Part shown: piece after piece, positions 46,235 through 54,682 of the stretch
How the letters are laid out: the number at the start of each line of letters is the position of its first letter
How positions within the stretch are numbered: position 1 is the stretch's first letter
Origin: Nocardioides sp. CFH 31398
Lineage (GTDB): Bacteria; Actinomycetota; Actinomycetes; Propionibacteriales; Nocardioidaceae
Length of the DNA stretch: 62,564 nucleotides
Reading direction: 5' to 3'
Assembly (NCBI RefSeq): GCF_022436705.1
Contig: NZ_JAKUHT010000036.1
Span: 1-62,564, forward strand
Program-made: the position numbers and the translations under genes
Notes under the pieces: generated by a model
What the model was told of the DNA's origin: nothing
Seen by the model: the letters and a program-made list of their open reading frames with translations, nothing else
Database searches by the model: none

Positions 46235-47113
46235 TCATCCTTCCTCAGCGGCCCCACCCGGCACGTCGCGGCGCACCAGGCGGGCGGTGACGAACCTGGC
46301 CCGGCCGGCCAGGTCGTCGTGGTCGCGGACCTCGGCCCAGCGGCCGGTCGCGGCGAGCACCGCGGGTGCGGCCTCGCCCTGCGCGTCGGCGTGCTCGACG
46401 CCCACCACGCCGCCGGGACGCAGCAGCGCGGCGGCGCGGCGCTCGACGGCGCGGATGGCGTCGAGGCCGTCCTCGCCCGACCACAAGGCGGTCGCCGGGT
46501 CGTGGTCGCGCGCCTCGGGGGCGACCGACTCCCACGCCGTGGTCGGGATGTACGGCGGGTTGGAGACCACCACGTCGACCTCGCCGTCGAGGTCGCCGAA
46601 AGCCTCCGCGAGGTCGCCGAGGCGCAGGTCCACCCCGGTGCCGGCCAGGTTGCGTCCGGCCCAGGCGTGGGCGGCCTCGTCCACCTCGACGGCGTGCACC
46701 CGCACCCCCTCGACCTCATCGACGACGGCGCGCGCGATGGCGCCCGAGCCGGTGCCGAGGTCGACGACCACGGGGTCGCGACCGTCGGCGTCGCGCACCG
46801 ACTGCGCCTGCGCCACGGCCCACCCGGCGAGCAGCTCGGTCTCGGGGCGGGGCACGAACACCCCGGGCCCCACGGCGAGCTCGACACGCCTGAACGGGGC
46901 GGTGCCGGTGAGGTGCTGCAGGGGCTCACGGGCCGCGCGGCGCTCGATCAGCGCCACGTACGCCGCGCGCTGCTCCGCGTCGGGCTCGCCCGCGATCGGC
47001 AGGCGCAGCAGCGGCACCTCCAGCACGTGGGCCAGCAGCAGGCGCGCGTCGGCGTCCGGCGAGGCCACGCCCGCGGCGCGCAGCCGCTCCGCGCCCTCGC
47101 GCCAGGACCTCAC
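46235..47113 (-). CDS. prmC: Peptide-chain release factor N5-glutamine methyltransferase
   Basis: 292 residues. It methylates the Gln of the release-factor GGQ motif. The N-terminal helical domain is followed by FVPRPETELLAGWA, SAM site VVVDLGTGSGAIAR and the catalytic NPPY in VVVSNPPYIPT. GTG 47113 overlaps the prfA stop as GTGA, so the substrate and modifying enzyme are co-translated. 4 bp before sua5. Confidence 0.95.
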   Translation of the reverse strand: MRSWREGAERLRAAGVASPDADARLLLAHVLEVPLLRLPIAGEPDAEQRAAYVALIERRAAREPLQHLTGTAPFRRVELAVGPGVFVPRPETELLAGWAVAQAQSVRDADGRDPVVVDLGTGSGAIARAVVDEVEGVRVHAVEVDEAAHAWAGRNLAGTGVDLRLGDLAEAFGDLDGEVDVVVSNPPYIPTTAWESVAPEARDHDPATALWSGEDGLDAIRAVERRAAALLRPGGVVGVEHADAQGEAAPAVLAATGRWAEVRDHDDLAGRARFVTARLVRRDVPGGAAEEG

Positions 47114-48192
47114 GCGCCCTCCCCCAACGCCTCCAGACGGGCCGCGACGTCGGCCTCGCGGCAGGACTCCAGGACGGGGCCCAGCTCGCCGTCCAGCACC
47201 CGGTCCAGGTTGTGGGCCTTGTAGCCGGTGCGGTGGTCGGAGATGCGGTTCTCCGGGTAGTTGTAGGTCCGGATGCGCTCGGACCGGTCGACCGTGCGGA
47301 CCTGGCTGCGCCGCGCCTCGCTCGCCTCCGCGTCCGCGCGGTCGCGGGCGTCGGCCAGCAGGCGCGAGCGCAGGATCCGCAGCGCCTGCTCGCGGTTCTG
47401 CAGCTGCGACTTCTCGTTCTGGCAGGACACGACGATGCCGCTGGGCAGGTGGGTGATCCGCACCGCGGAGTCGGTGGTGTTGACGCTCTGCCCGCCGGGT
47501 CCGCTGCTGCGGAACACGTCGATGCGCAGGTCGTTCTCGTCGACCTCGACGTCGACCTGCTCGGCCTCCGGGAGCACCAGGACGCCGGCCGCGCTGGTGT
47601 GCACCCGGCCCTGGGACTCGGTGACCGGCACGCGCTGCACCCGGTGGACGCCGCCCTCGAACTTCAGCGTCGCGTACGGCGCGGGGTCGTCCTCGGTGGG
47701 CGTGCCCGAGCCCTTCACCGCGACCGTCACGGTCTTGTAGCCGCCGAGGTCGGACTCGCTGGCCTCGAGGACCTCGGTGCGCCAGCCGCGCTGCTCGGCG
47801 TACCGGGTGTACATGCGGAGCAGGTCGCCGGCGAACAGCGCCGACTCCTCGCCGCCCTCCCCCGACTTCAGCTCCATGATGACGTCCTTGTCGTCGGCCT
47901 CGTCGCGCGGCAGCAGCAGCCGCTGCAGCCGCGCGGCGACCTCCTCGCGCCGGGCGGCGGTCCGCGCCGCCTCCTCCGCGAACGACGCGTCGTCGGCGCC
48001 GAGCTCGCGCGCGGCCTGCTCGTCCTCGCCCAGCCGCGTCCACTCCAGCCACGCCCCCACGACCGCGCCGAGCTCGGCGTAGCGGCGCCCCAGCCGCCGG
48101 GCCAGCGCGGGGTCGGCGTGGGTGTTGGGGTCGGCGAGCCGGCGTTCGAGGTCGGCGTGCTCGGCCTGGAGGGGGACGACGGCCTCGAACAC
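47110..48192 (-). CDS. prfA: Peptide chain release factor 1
   Basis: 360 residues, standard RF1. It releases peptides at UAA/UAG. The tripeptide region (about 185-195, RVPVTESQGRVHTS) includes the PVT variant of the PxT anticodon motif, GGQ is in SSGPGGQSVNTTDSAV, and GEGGEESALFAGDLLRMY is in the domain 1 hinge. I use GTG 48192 (MFEAVVPLQ), since extension upstream is not RF1-like. Confidence 0.96.
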   Translation of the reverse strand: MFEAVVPLQAEHADLERRLADPNTHADPALARRLGRRYAELGAVVGAWLEWTRLGEDEQAARELGADDASFAEEAARTAARREEVAARLQRLLLPRDEADDKDVIMELKSGEGGEESALFAGDLLRMYTRYAEQRGWRTEVLEASESDLGGYKTVTVAVKGSGTPTEDDPAPYATLKFEGGVHRVQRVPVTESQGRVHTSAAGVLVLPEAEQVDVEVDENDLRIDVFRSSGPGGQSVNTTDSAVRITHLPSGIVVSCQNEKSQLQNREQALRILRSRLLADARDRADAEASEARRSQVRTVDRSERIRTYNYPENRISDHRTGYKAHNLDRVLDGELGPVLESCREADVAARLEALGEGA

Positions 48193-48247
48193 GGGTGGGC
48201 TCCTGGTGACGGCGTGGGGTGGCGGCAGGACGGGTGGGGACGCAGAC

Positions 48248-48282
48248 GAGCGCCGGCCCCCGCTGGGCGGGGACCGGCGCTC
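48248..48282 (-). terminator. Terminator after rpmE
   Basis: A 15-bp stem with one C-A mismatch (GAGCGCCGG-C-CCCCGC / GCGGGG-A-CCGGCGCTC) and a TGG loop begins 8 bp after the rpmE stop. Very strong hairpin, no U-run. It would separate rpmE from prfA, whose start is 56 bp further on. Confidence 0.72.
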
Positions 48283-48290
48283 GGGTGGGA

Positions 48291-48524
48291 CTAGGAGTCC
48301 TTCTTCTGCTTCGCCTGCTGCGACTTGGCGTAGCGGGCCTCGAAGCGGGCCACGCGACCACCGGTGTCGAGGATCTTCTGCTTGCCGGTGTAGAAGGGGT
48401 GGCACTGCGAGCAGACGTCGGACCGGATGGTGCCGGAGCTCGCGGTGCTGCGCGTCGTGAACGTGGCGCCGCAGGTGCAGGTCACCGTCGTCTCGACGTA
48501 CTCGGGGTGGATGTCGCTCTTCAC
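48291..48524 (-). CDS. rpmE: 50S ribosomal protein L31 (zinc-binding form)
   Basis: 77 residues. KSDIHPEYVETTVTCTCG start is standard. Four cysteines C16, C18, C38 and C41 give the zinc-ribbon (C+) form, which is used when zinc is sufficient. GTG 48524. It is the gene before prfA in the usual rho-rpmE-prfA order; here a response-regulator gene is inserted between rho and rpmE. Confidence 0.95.
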   Translation of the reverse strand: MKSDIHPEYVETTVTCTCGATFTTRSTASSGTIRSDVCSQCHPFYTGKQKILDTGGRVARFEARYAKSQQAKQKKDS

Positions 48525-48696
48525 GTGGGGTCCTCTCTCTCGGTCGCCGGGTCGCCCGTCGCCTGCTGCGAGGGGCGTGAACCGGAACCAGCGCACGATT
48601 GTGCCATCGTGCCCAACACCGGACCCAATCAGGCTGTTCCCGGCCGGGGCGGCCGGCGGGGACGCCTGCCGAGGACGTGTGCGGGGGCGCTCGTCC

Positions 48697-49068
48697 TCAG
48701 GCGGGGGCGCCCAGCAGGGACTCGACGCGGGCGGCCAGGTCGCGGGGGCTGAACGGCTTGGTGACGTACTGGTCGGCGCCGCTGTGCAGGCCGTTCTCGA
48801 CGTCCGACTCCTGGGCGCGGGCGGTCAGCAGGATCACGGGCAGGTTGGCCAGGGCGGGGTCGCGGCGGATCTCGGCGACGGCCTCGAGACCGGACATTCC
48901 CGGCATCATCACGTCGAGCACGACGAGGTCGGGGCGCTCGGCCCGCAGGGCGTCCAGCGCGGCGGCGCCGTCACCGACGGCCACCACGCGGTGACCCATC
49001 GTGGTCAGCTTGAACTCGACGAGCTCACGGATGTCCGCATCGTCGTCCGCCACCAGGATGTGCGCCAC
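48697..49068 (-). CDS. Single-domain response regulator (CheY-like)
   Basis: 123 residues, a receiver domain only. Phospho-acceptor Asp in VVLDVMMPGMSGLEA, acidic pocket DDDADIRELV, the TAR switch (LLTARAQESD) and lysine YVTKPFSPRDL. No DNA-binding output domain, so it must act through a protein partner. No histidine kinase is nearby. GTG 49068. Placed between rho and rpmE, where most actinobacteria have no such gene. Confidence 0.9.
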   Translation of the reverse strand: MAHILVADDDADIRELVEFKLTTMGHRVVAVGDGAAALDALRAERPDLVVLDVMMPGMSGLEAVAEIRRDPALANLPVILLTARAQESDVENGLHSGADQYVTKPFSPRDLAARVESLLGAPA

Positions 49069-49121
49069 GTCGGTCGTCCTCTCGTCGAGACGTCCCGGAG
49101 GACCCGCCCCCCGGACCTCCC

Positions 49122-49127
49122 ATCATA
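49122..49127 (-). promoter_or_regulatory. Possible -10 element for the response regulator
   Basis: TATGAT on the minus strand (+ strand ATCATA) would give a transcript start about 45 bp before the GTG at 49068. No good -35 is seen at 16-18 bp. The 126-bp gap also has GC-rich inverted repeats (for example GGGGCC-GGGCCCC at 49129-49140) that may end rho transcription. Confidence 0.3.
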
Positions 49128-49194
49128 GGGGCCGGGCCCCGAGGTCTCAGGCGAATCGGGGATCGGGGCCCCATCCGGGCGCCCCGTCCCCCGC

Positions 49195-51111
49195 TCAGCC
49201 CTTGGTGGCGCGGCTCAGCATCTCCAGGTTGGTCCGGGTCGCCCGGACCCGCTCGAGCAGCAGCCCCAGCCCGGAGGCCGCGTCGCCGCGCTCGGCGAGG
49301 GTGCGCCGCAGCCGGCGGACGGCCTCGAGCTCCTCCGCGCCGACCAGCCGGTCCTCGTGCCGGGTCATCGTCTCGGCCAGGTCGACGGCGGGGTGCAGGC
49401 CCGCCTCGGCGAGGGCCCGGGACAGACGCACCTCGGCGTTGGCCGTGCCCTCCAGCTCCTCGAGCACCAGCTCGTCGGTGGCGGCGCCGGTGTCCACCGA
49501 GGCGGTCGCGACCACGGTGAGCGAGCCGCCTTCCGCGAGGGTCCGCGCGGCGCCGAACAGCCGCTTGGGCGGCAGGAGCGCGGACGCGTCGACACCGCCG
49601 GGCAGCGTCCGGCCGCCACCGCCACCGGCCCCCGCGTGGTTGTGCGCGCGGGCCAGGCGGGTGAGGCCGTCCACCAGCAGGACGACGTCGTGGCCCAGCT
49701 CCACGAGCCGCTTCGCGCGCTCCAGCGCCAGCTCCGCCACGCCGACGTGGTCGGCCGGCTGACGGTCGAACGACGAGGCGATGACCTCGCCCTCGACGTC
49801 GCGCTGGAAGTCGGTGATCTCCTCGGGCCGCTCGTGGAGCAGCACGACCATGAGGTGCGCCTCCGGGCAGCCCGCGGTGACGGACCGCGCCAGGGACTTG
49901 AGGAACTCGGTGCGCCCGGAGCGGGGCGAGGCCAGGACCAGGCAGCGCTGGCCCTTCCCGATCGGGGCGGCGACGTCGAGCACCCGCCCGACGAGGTCGT
50001 CGGGGCCGGTCTCGAGCCGGATCCGCTCCGAGGGGTGCTCCGCGGTGAGCTCGTCGAACTCCGGGCGGGTGCGCGCGGTCTCCGGGTCCTGCGAGTTCAC
50101 CCCGTCGATGCGGACCATCGGGTTGAACTTCTCGCGGCGCTCCCCCTCGCGCGGCTGGCGCACCTGGCCGCTCACGGCGTCGCCGCGACGCAGCCCGAAC
50201 TTCCGCACGAGCGACAGCGACAGGTAGACGTCCTCGGTGCCGGGCAGGTAGCCGCTCGTCCGGACGAACGCGTAGTTCTCGAGGACGTCGAGGATGCCGG
50301 CCGCGGGCACCAGGACGTCGTCCTCCAGCACCTGGGTGTCCGGCTCGTTGCGGCGGTTCCCGCGGGCGGGCTGCTCACGGTTGTCACGCCCGCGGCGGCG
50401 CCGGCTGCGACGCGACCCGGTGCCGTCGTCGCCGTCGTCGCCCTGGTCCTGCTGGTCCTGCTGGTCCTGCCGGCTCTGGTCCTGCCGGCTCTGGTTCTGC
50501 TGCTGCTGGTTCTGCTGCTGCTGCTGGTTCTGCTGCTGCTGGTTCTGGCTCTTCTGCTGGTTGCCCTGCTGCTGGTTGCCCTGCTTCGAGGGCTGCTTCT
50601 GGTCCTGCTGCTTCTGGTCCTGCTGCTTCTGGTCCTGCTGCTTCTGGTCCTGCTGCTTCTGGTCCTGCTGCTTCTGGTCCTGCTGCTTCTGGTCCTGCTG
50701 CTTCTGCTTCCGGCCCTGCTGGCGGGCCGGCTGCTCCGCCACGCCCGGGTCGCCGGCGGCGTCGGGGCGCTCCGGCGTCGACGAGGCCGGTCGGTCCGCG
50801 GCGGGGCGCTCGTCCGCGGGCTGCCGCGCGGGGGCGTCCTGCGGGGCGGGCTCCTGGGCGGGCGGCTCCTGGGCGGGCGGCTCCTGGGCGGGCGGCTCCT
50901 GGGCGGGCGGCTCCTGGGCGGCGGGCCGCGACGACGGCGCCTTCTTGACGGTGCCGGCCGCCTTGATCGCCTCGACGAGCTGCGCCTTGCGCATGCTCTC
51001 GGCGCCGGGGATGCCGATCCCGCCGGCCATCGCCTTGAGGTCGGCGATGCGCATCGCGGCCAAGCCGCCACGCTTCTTCGGCTCGGGCGCGGTCTCGCCT
51101 TGCTCGCTCAC
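49195..51111 (-). CDS. rho: Transcription termination factor Rho, divergent and with long low-complexity insert
   Basis: 638 residues in the normal rho locus (thrB upstream, rpmE downstream). Rho unwinds transcripts and ends transcription. Domain order: N-terminal helix bundle (20-52), a disordered insert of about 200 residues (52-255) rich in PPAQE and DQKQQ repeats, RNA-binding cold-shock-like domain (about 262-335) and RecA-like ATPase (380-600). The ATPase is degenerate at key points: P-loop SPRSGRTEF has R400 where Lys is expected, LLHERPEE has H426 in place of Asp, VDGLTRLA has G482 in place of Ser and EELEGTAN has E554 in place of the R-loop Lys. The arginine finger region MTRHED (R584) is kept. 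Start GTG 51111. Confidence 0.93.
   Translation of the reverse strand: MSEQGETAPEPKKRGGLAAMRIADLKAMAGGIGIPGAESMRKAQLVEAIKAAGTVKKAPSSRPAAQEPPAQEPPAQEPPAQEPPAQEPAPQDAPARQPADERPAADRPASSTPERPDAAGDPGVAEQPARQQGRKQKQQDQKQQDQKQQDQKQQDQKQQDQKQQDQKQQDQKQPSKQGNQQQGNQQKSQNQQQQNQQQQQNQQQQNQSRQDQSRQDQQDQQDQGDDGDDGTGSRRSRRRRGRDNREQPARGNRRNEPDTQVLEDDVLVPAAGILDVLENYAFVRTSGYLPGTEDVYLSLSLVRKFGLRRGDAVSGQVRQPREGERREKFNPMVRIDGVNSQDPETARTRPEFDELTAEHPSERIRLETGPDDLVGRVLDVAAPIGKGQRCLVLASPRSGRTEFLKSLARSVTAGCPEAHLMVVLLHERPEEITDFQRDVEGEVIASSFDRQPADHVGVAELALERAKRLVELGHDVVLLVDGLTRLARAHNHAGAGGGGGRTLPGGVDASALLPPKRLFGAARTLAEGGSLTVVATASVDTGAATDELVLEELEGTANAEVRLSRALAEAGLHPAVDLAETMTRHEDRLVGAEELEAVRRLRRTLAERGDAASGLGLLLERVRATRTNLEMLSRATKG
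50593..50697 (-). repeat. 15-bp tandem repeat inside rho (7 copies)
   Basis: Seven head-to-tail copies of CTGCTTCTGGTCCTG (plus-strand writing) at exact 15-bp spacing code for repeated DQKQQ in the Rho insert. In-frame length changes would alter only the disordered region. Confidence 0.95.
50851..50925 (-). repeat. 15-bp tandem repeat inside rho (5 copies)
   Basis: Five copies of CTCCTGGGCGGGCGG, the last with one change, encode repeated PPAQE in the Rho N-terminal insert. Confidence 0.93.
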
Positions 51112-51256
51112 GGGTGCTCCTGAGGATGCGGTGATGGGGCCGGTGCGGTGACGGCACCGACGACGGTGGCCCGGTCGGTCGGGAGCCGGACCGGGACGGA
51201 CGGGCGCCGGGCGTGAGGTCTCGGCGTCGCGCCGGGGACGGTACCAGCCGCGGCGC

Positions 51257-52180
51257 TCAGTCCAGCACGGTGGCCCCGGGCCCCGCGACCTCGACGTGGT
51301 GCGCGGACCAGCCCGCCGGCGCACGGTCGAGCACGGCCCGGGGGTCCATCCCGACGGCCTCCCCGACGAAGGCCAGCAGGGTCGGACCGGCGCCGGAGAC
51401 CACCGCGGGGACGCCGTCGGCGCGCAGGCTGTCGACGAGGGCGAGCGTGCGGGGCATCGCCGGGCCCCGGTGCTGCTGGTGCAGCCGGTCCTCCGTCGCC
51501 CTCAGCAGCTGGTCCGGCCGGTGGGCGAGGGCCGTGACGAGCAGGGCGGCGCGGCCCGCGTTGCGGGCGGCGTCCGCGTGCGGGACCGCGCTGGGCAGCA
51601 GGCCCCGCGCGGCCGTCGTCGCGACCACGTCGGGCGGCACCAGCACGACCGCCGAGATCCCGTCCGCGACGGGCGAGGGGACGGCGTACGCCGTGCCGTC
51701 GTCGTCGGTGCCGCACACCAGGAAGCCGCCCAGCAGGGCGGGCGCCACGTTGTCCGGGTGGCCCTCGATGCGGTTCGCCAGGTCGAGCAGCGCGGCGTCG
51801 GTCAGCGCGGAGGGGTCGGTCAGGAGGCCGCGCGCCAGCACCAGCCCACCCACGATCGCGGCGGACGAGGACCCGAGGCCGCGCCCGTGGGGCAGCACGT
51901 TGCGGCAGCGCAGCGCCAGCCCGGGCGCCTCCACCCCGACGAGGTCGAGGGCCGCGCGCAGCGAGGAGACCACGAGGTGGGAGCCATCGCGCGGGACCTC
52001 CTGTGCCCCCTCGCCCTCCACCTCGACGCTCAGCGGGCCGTCCGTCACCCGGACGGACAGCTCGTCGTGCAGGGACAGGGCGAGACCCAGCGTGTCGAAG
52101 CCGGGCCCGAGGTTCGCCGACGTCGCGGGCACCCTCACCCGGACCTCGTCACGGCGCAGGGCCGTCCTGGTCGTCACCAC
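51257..52180 (-). CDS. thrB: Homoserine kinase
   Basis: 307 residues, GHMP kinase fold. Phosphorylates L-homoserine for threonine. PATSANLGPGFDTLG and the ATP-binding NVLPHGRGLGSSSAAI plus IEGHPDNVAPALLGG and late VSGAGPTLLA identify it. GTG start at 52180, with another in-frame GTG next to it. After thrC by 28 bp. The 145-bp space to rho may carry the rho leader and promoter; I see no clear element. Confidence 0.95.
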   Translation of the reverse strand: MVTTRTALRRDEVRVRVPATSANLGPGFDTLGLALSLHDELSVRVTDGPLSVEVEGEGAQEVPRDGSHLVVSSLRAALDLVGVEAPGLALRCRNVLPHGRGLGSSSAAIVGGLVLARGLLTDPSALTDAALLDLANRIEGHPDNVAPALLGGFLVCGTDDDGTAYAVPSPVADGISAVVLVPPDVVATTAARGLLPSAVPHADAARNAGRAALLVTALAHRPDQLLRATEDRLHQQHRGPAMPRTLALVDSLRADGVPAVVSGAGPTLLAFVGEAVGMDPRAVLDRAPAGWSAHHVEVAGPGATVLD

Positions 52181-52208
52181 CCGCCCACCTCTCGCCGCGG
52201 TGCGCGGC

Positions 52209-53357
52209 TCAGACGAGCCCCGCGGCCTCGGCCGCGGCGTGCAGGTCGGCGTCGACGACCTCGTCGACGATCGGGCCGACGCCCTCGAGGGCGGTGGCGG
52301 TGTCCTTGAGGCCGTGCCCGGTCACGGTGACGACGACCGTCCGCGCCTGCCAGCGGGTCACGGCCTCGGGGCCGGAGTCGAGGTCGGCGAGCATGCCGGC
52401 GACGCCGGCCGCGGAGGCGGGCTCGACGAAGACGCCGTCCCGGCGCGCCAGCTCCCGCTGCGCGGAGAGGATCTGCTCGTCGCTGACGGCCGCGAACGCG
52501 CCGCCGGACTCGTCGCGGGCCGCCACGGCGAGGTCCCAGGAGGCGGGGTTGCCGATGCGGATGGCGCTGGCCTTCGTGTCCGGGTCCTTCACCGGGGCCC
52601 CGCCCACGAGCGGCGCCGCGCCCGCGGCCTGGAAGCCGCGCATCTCCGGGCGGCGGGTGGCCGCGCCCCAGCGCTGGTACTGGGTGTAGCCGAGCCAGTA
52701 CGCCGAGATGTTGCCGGCGTTGCCGACGGGCAGCACGTGGACGTCGGGGGCGTCGCCGAGGAAGTCGACGATCTCGAAAGCGGCGGTCTTCTGCCCCTCG
52801 AGCCGCACCGGGTTGACCGAGTTCACGAGCGCGACCGGGTAGTGCTCCGCCAGTCCGCGCGCGAGGTCGAGGCAATCGTCGAAGTAGCCGCGCACGCTGA
52901 TGACCTGGGCCCCGTGCAGCACGGCCTGCGCCATCTTCGCCGCGGAGATCTTGCCCTCGGGGGCCAGGACGAGGGGCTTGAGGCCGGCTCGGGCGGCGTA
53001 GGCCGCCATGGAGGCCGAGGTGTTGCCGGTGGAGGCGCACACGCAGGCCTTCGCCCCCTCGTGCACGGCGAGGGAGATCGCGGTCGTCATGCCGCGGTCC
53101 TTGAAGGAGCCGGTGGGGTTGTCGCCCTCGACCTTGAGCCACACCTCGGCCCCCGACCGCGAGGACAGCCAGTCGGAGCGCACGAGGGGGGTCCCGCCCT
53201 CGCGCAGCGTCACCGCGGCGAGCCCCGAGGGCAGGTCGAGGAGGTCGCGGTACTCCTCGATGACGCCGTGCCACTGCCGGGTGGGCGACACGGGCCGCTC
53301 CAGCGTCGCGGGCGCCGCGACCTGCCGACCGGGCAGGGCCTGCTGCACCGGGTTCAC
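52209..53357 (-). CDS. thrC: Threonine synthase
   Basis: 382 residues, PLP enzyme of fold type II. Converts O-phosphohomoserine to threonine. The PLP lysine is in NPTGSFKDRGM; CASTGNTSASMAAYAA and VLPVGNAGNISAYW bind the cofactor phosphate; EPASAAGVAGM is typical. GTG 53357 overlaps the hom stop as GTGA. Confidence 0.96.
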   Translation of the reverse strand: MNPVQQALPGRQVAAPATLERPVSPTRQWHGVIEEYRDLLDLPSGLAAVTLREGGTPLVRSDWLSSRSGAEVWLKVEGDNPTGSFKDRGMTTAISLAVHEGAKACVCASTGNTSASMAAYAARAGLKPLVLAPEGKISAAKMAQAVLHGAQVISVRGYFDDCLDLARGLAEHYPVALVNSVNPVRLEGQKTAAFEIVDFLGDAPDVHVLPVGNAGNISAYWLGYTQYQRWGAATRRPEMRGFQAAGAAPLVGGAPVKDPDTKASAIRIGNPASWDLAVAARDESGGAFAAVSDEQILSAQRELARRDGVFVEPASAAGVAGMLADLDSGPEAVTRWQARTVVVTVTGHGLKDTATALEGVGPIVDEVVDADLHAAAEAAGLV

Positions 53358-54682
53358 TCGCTCTCCCCCTCCACGCGCATCACCGAGGTGACCTCGCGGA
53401 CGATCGACATGCCGCGCAGGTGCTCCACCGTCGCCGACAGCTGTGCGTCGGTGGCGCGGTGGCTGACGACCACGAGCTGGGCCTCGTCCCCGCGGCCCTC
53501 CTGGCGCACGGTCTGGATCGAGACGTCGTGCTCCGCGAAGGCCGTCGCGACCGCGGCCAGCACGCCGGCGCGGTCCTCGACGTCGATCGCGACGTGGTAG
53601 CGCGTCTCGGTGTCGCCCATGCTGAGCACCTCGCGGTCGGCGTACGCCGACTCCCCCGCCCCGCGGAACCCGGTCAGGCGGTTGCGCGCCACGGTCACCA
53701 GGTCGCCCAGGACGGCGGACGCGGTCGGCGAACCGCCGGCGCCGGGCCCGTAGAACATGAGCTGGCCCGCGGCCTCGGACTCGGTGAAGACGGCGTTGTA
53801 GGCCTCGCGGACCGAGGCGAGCGGGTGGCTGCGCGGGATCATCGCGGGGTGGACGCGCGCGGCCACCGCCGGCCCGTCGGGGGTCTCGAGCAGCTCGCAG
53901 ATCGCGAGCAGCTTGACCACCGCACCCATGTCACGGGCCGAGGCGACGTCGGCGGCCGAGACCTCCGAGATGCCCTCGCGGTGCACGTCGGCGGCGGTGA
54001 CGCGGGTGTGGAAGGCCAGGGAGGCGAGGATCGCGGCCTTGGCCGCGGCGTCGAAGCCCTCGACGTCGGCGGTGGGGTCGGCCTCGGCGTACCCCAGCTC
54101 CTGCGCCTCCTCGAGGGCCTCGGTGAAGCCCGCGCCGGAGGAGTCCATCCGGTCGAGGATGAAGTTCGTGGTCCCGTTGACGATGCCGAGCACGCGGGTC
54201 ACGTTGTCGCCGGCCAGCGACTCGCGCAGCGGCCGGAGGATGGGGATGGCGCCCGCGACGGCGGCCTCGTAGAACAGGTCGCGACCGGCCTTCGCGGCGG
54301 CCTCGTAGAGCGTGGGGCCGTCCTCCGCCAGCAGCGCCTTGTTGGCGGTGACGACGCTGGCGCCGTGCTCCAGCGCGGCCAGCACGAGGCTGCGCGCGGG
54401 CTCGATGCCGCCGATCACCTCGACCACGAGGTCGACGTCGTCGCGGGTCACCAGGCCGTGCGCGTCGGTGGTCAGCAGGCCCTCGGGGACCTCGACCTCC
54501 CGTGGCGCGTCGAGCCGTCGTACGGCGACCCCGGCGAGCTCGATCCGGGCGCCCACGCGGGCGGCGAGGTCGTCGGCCTGCTCCAGCAGCAGGCGCACCA
54601 CCTGCGACCCGACCGAGCCGCACCCGAGGACGGCGACGCCCAGCCGCCCTCCGGCGACACCGGAGCCCGTCTGGCTGCTCAC
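53354..54682 (-). CDS. hom: Homoserine dehydrogenase
   Basis: 442 residues. Reduces aspartate semialdehyde to homoserine. NAD(P)-binding VLGCGSVGSQVVRLL, catalytic GIVNGTTNFILDRM and ELGYAEADPTADVEGFDAAAK. A C-terminal ACT domain (YHVAIDVEDRAGVLAAVA) gives feedback inhibition by threonine, as in the Corynebacterium type. GTG 54682 overlaps lysA stop by 4 bp. Confidence 0.96.
   Translation of the reverse strand: MSSQTGSGVAGGRLGVAVLGCGSVGSQVVRLLLEQADDLAARVGARIELAGVAVRRLDAPREVEVPEGLLTTDAHGLVTRDDVDLVVEVIGGIEPARSLVLAALEHGASVVTANKALLAEDGPTLYEAAAKAGRDLFYEAAVAGAIPILRPLRESLAGDNVTRVLGIVNGTTNFILDRMDSSGAGFTEALEEAQELGYAEADPTADVEGFDAAAKAAILASLAFHTRVTAADVHREGISEVSAADVASARDMGAVVKLLAICELLETPDGPAVAARVHPAMIPRSHPLASVREAYNAVFTESEAAGQLMFYGPGAGGSPTASAVLGDLVTVARNRLTGFRGAGESAYADREVLSMGDTETRYHVAIDVEDRAGVLAAVATAFAEHDVSIQTVRQEGRGDEAQLVVVSHRATDAQLSATVEHLRGMSIVREVTSVMRVEGESE

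Noticed and set aside
49195..51111. Rho gene as a pseudogene
   Set aside because: Open frame of 638 codons, full domain order and conserved surrounding residues; the substitutions look specific rather than random decay.
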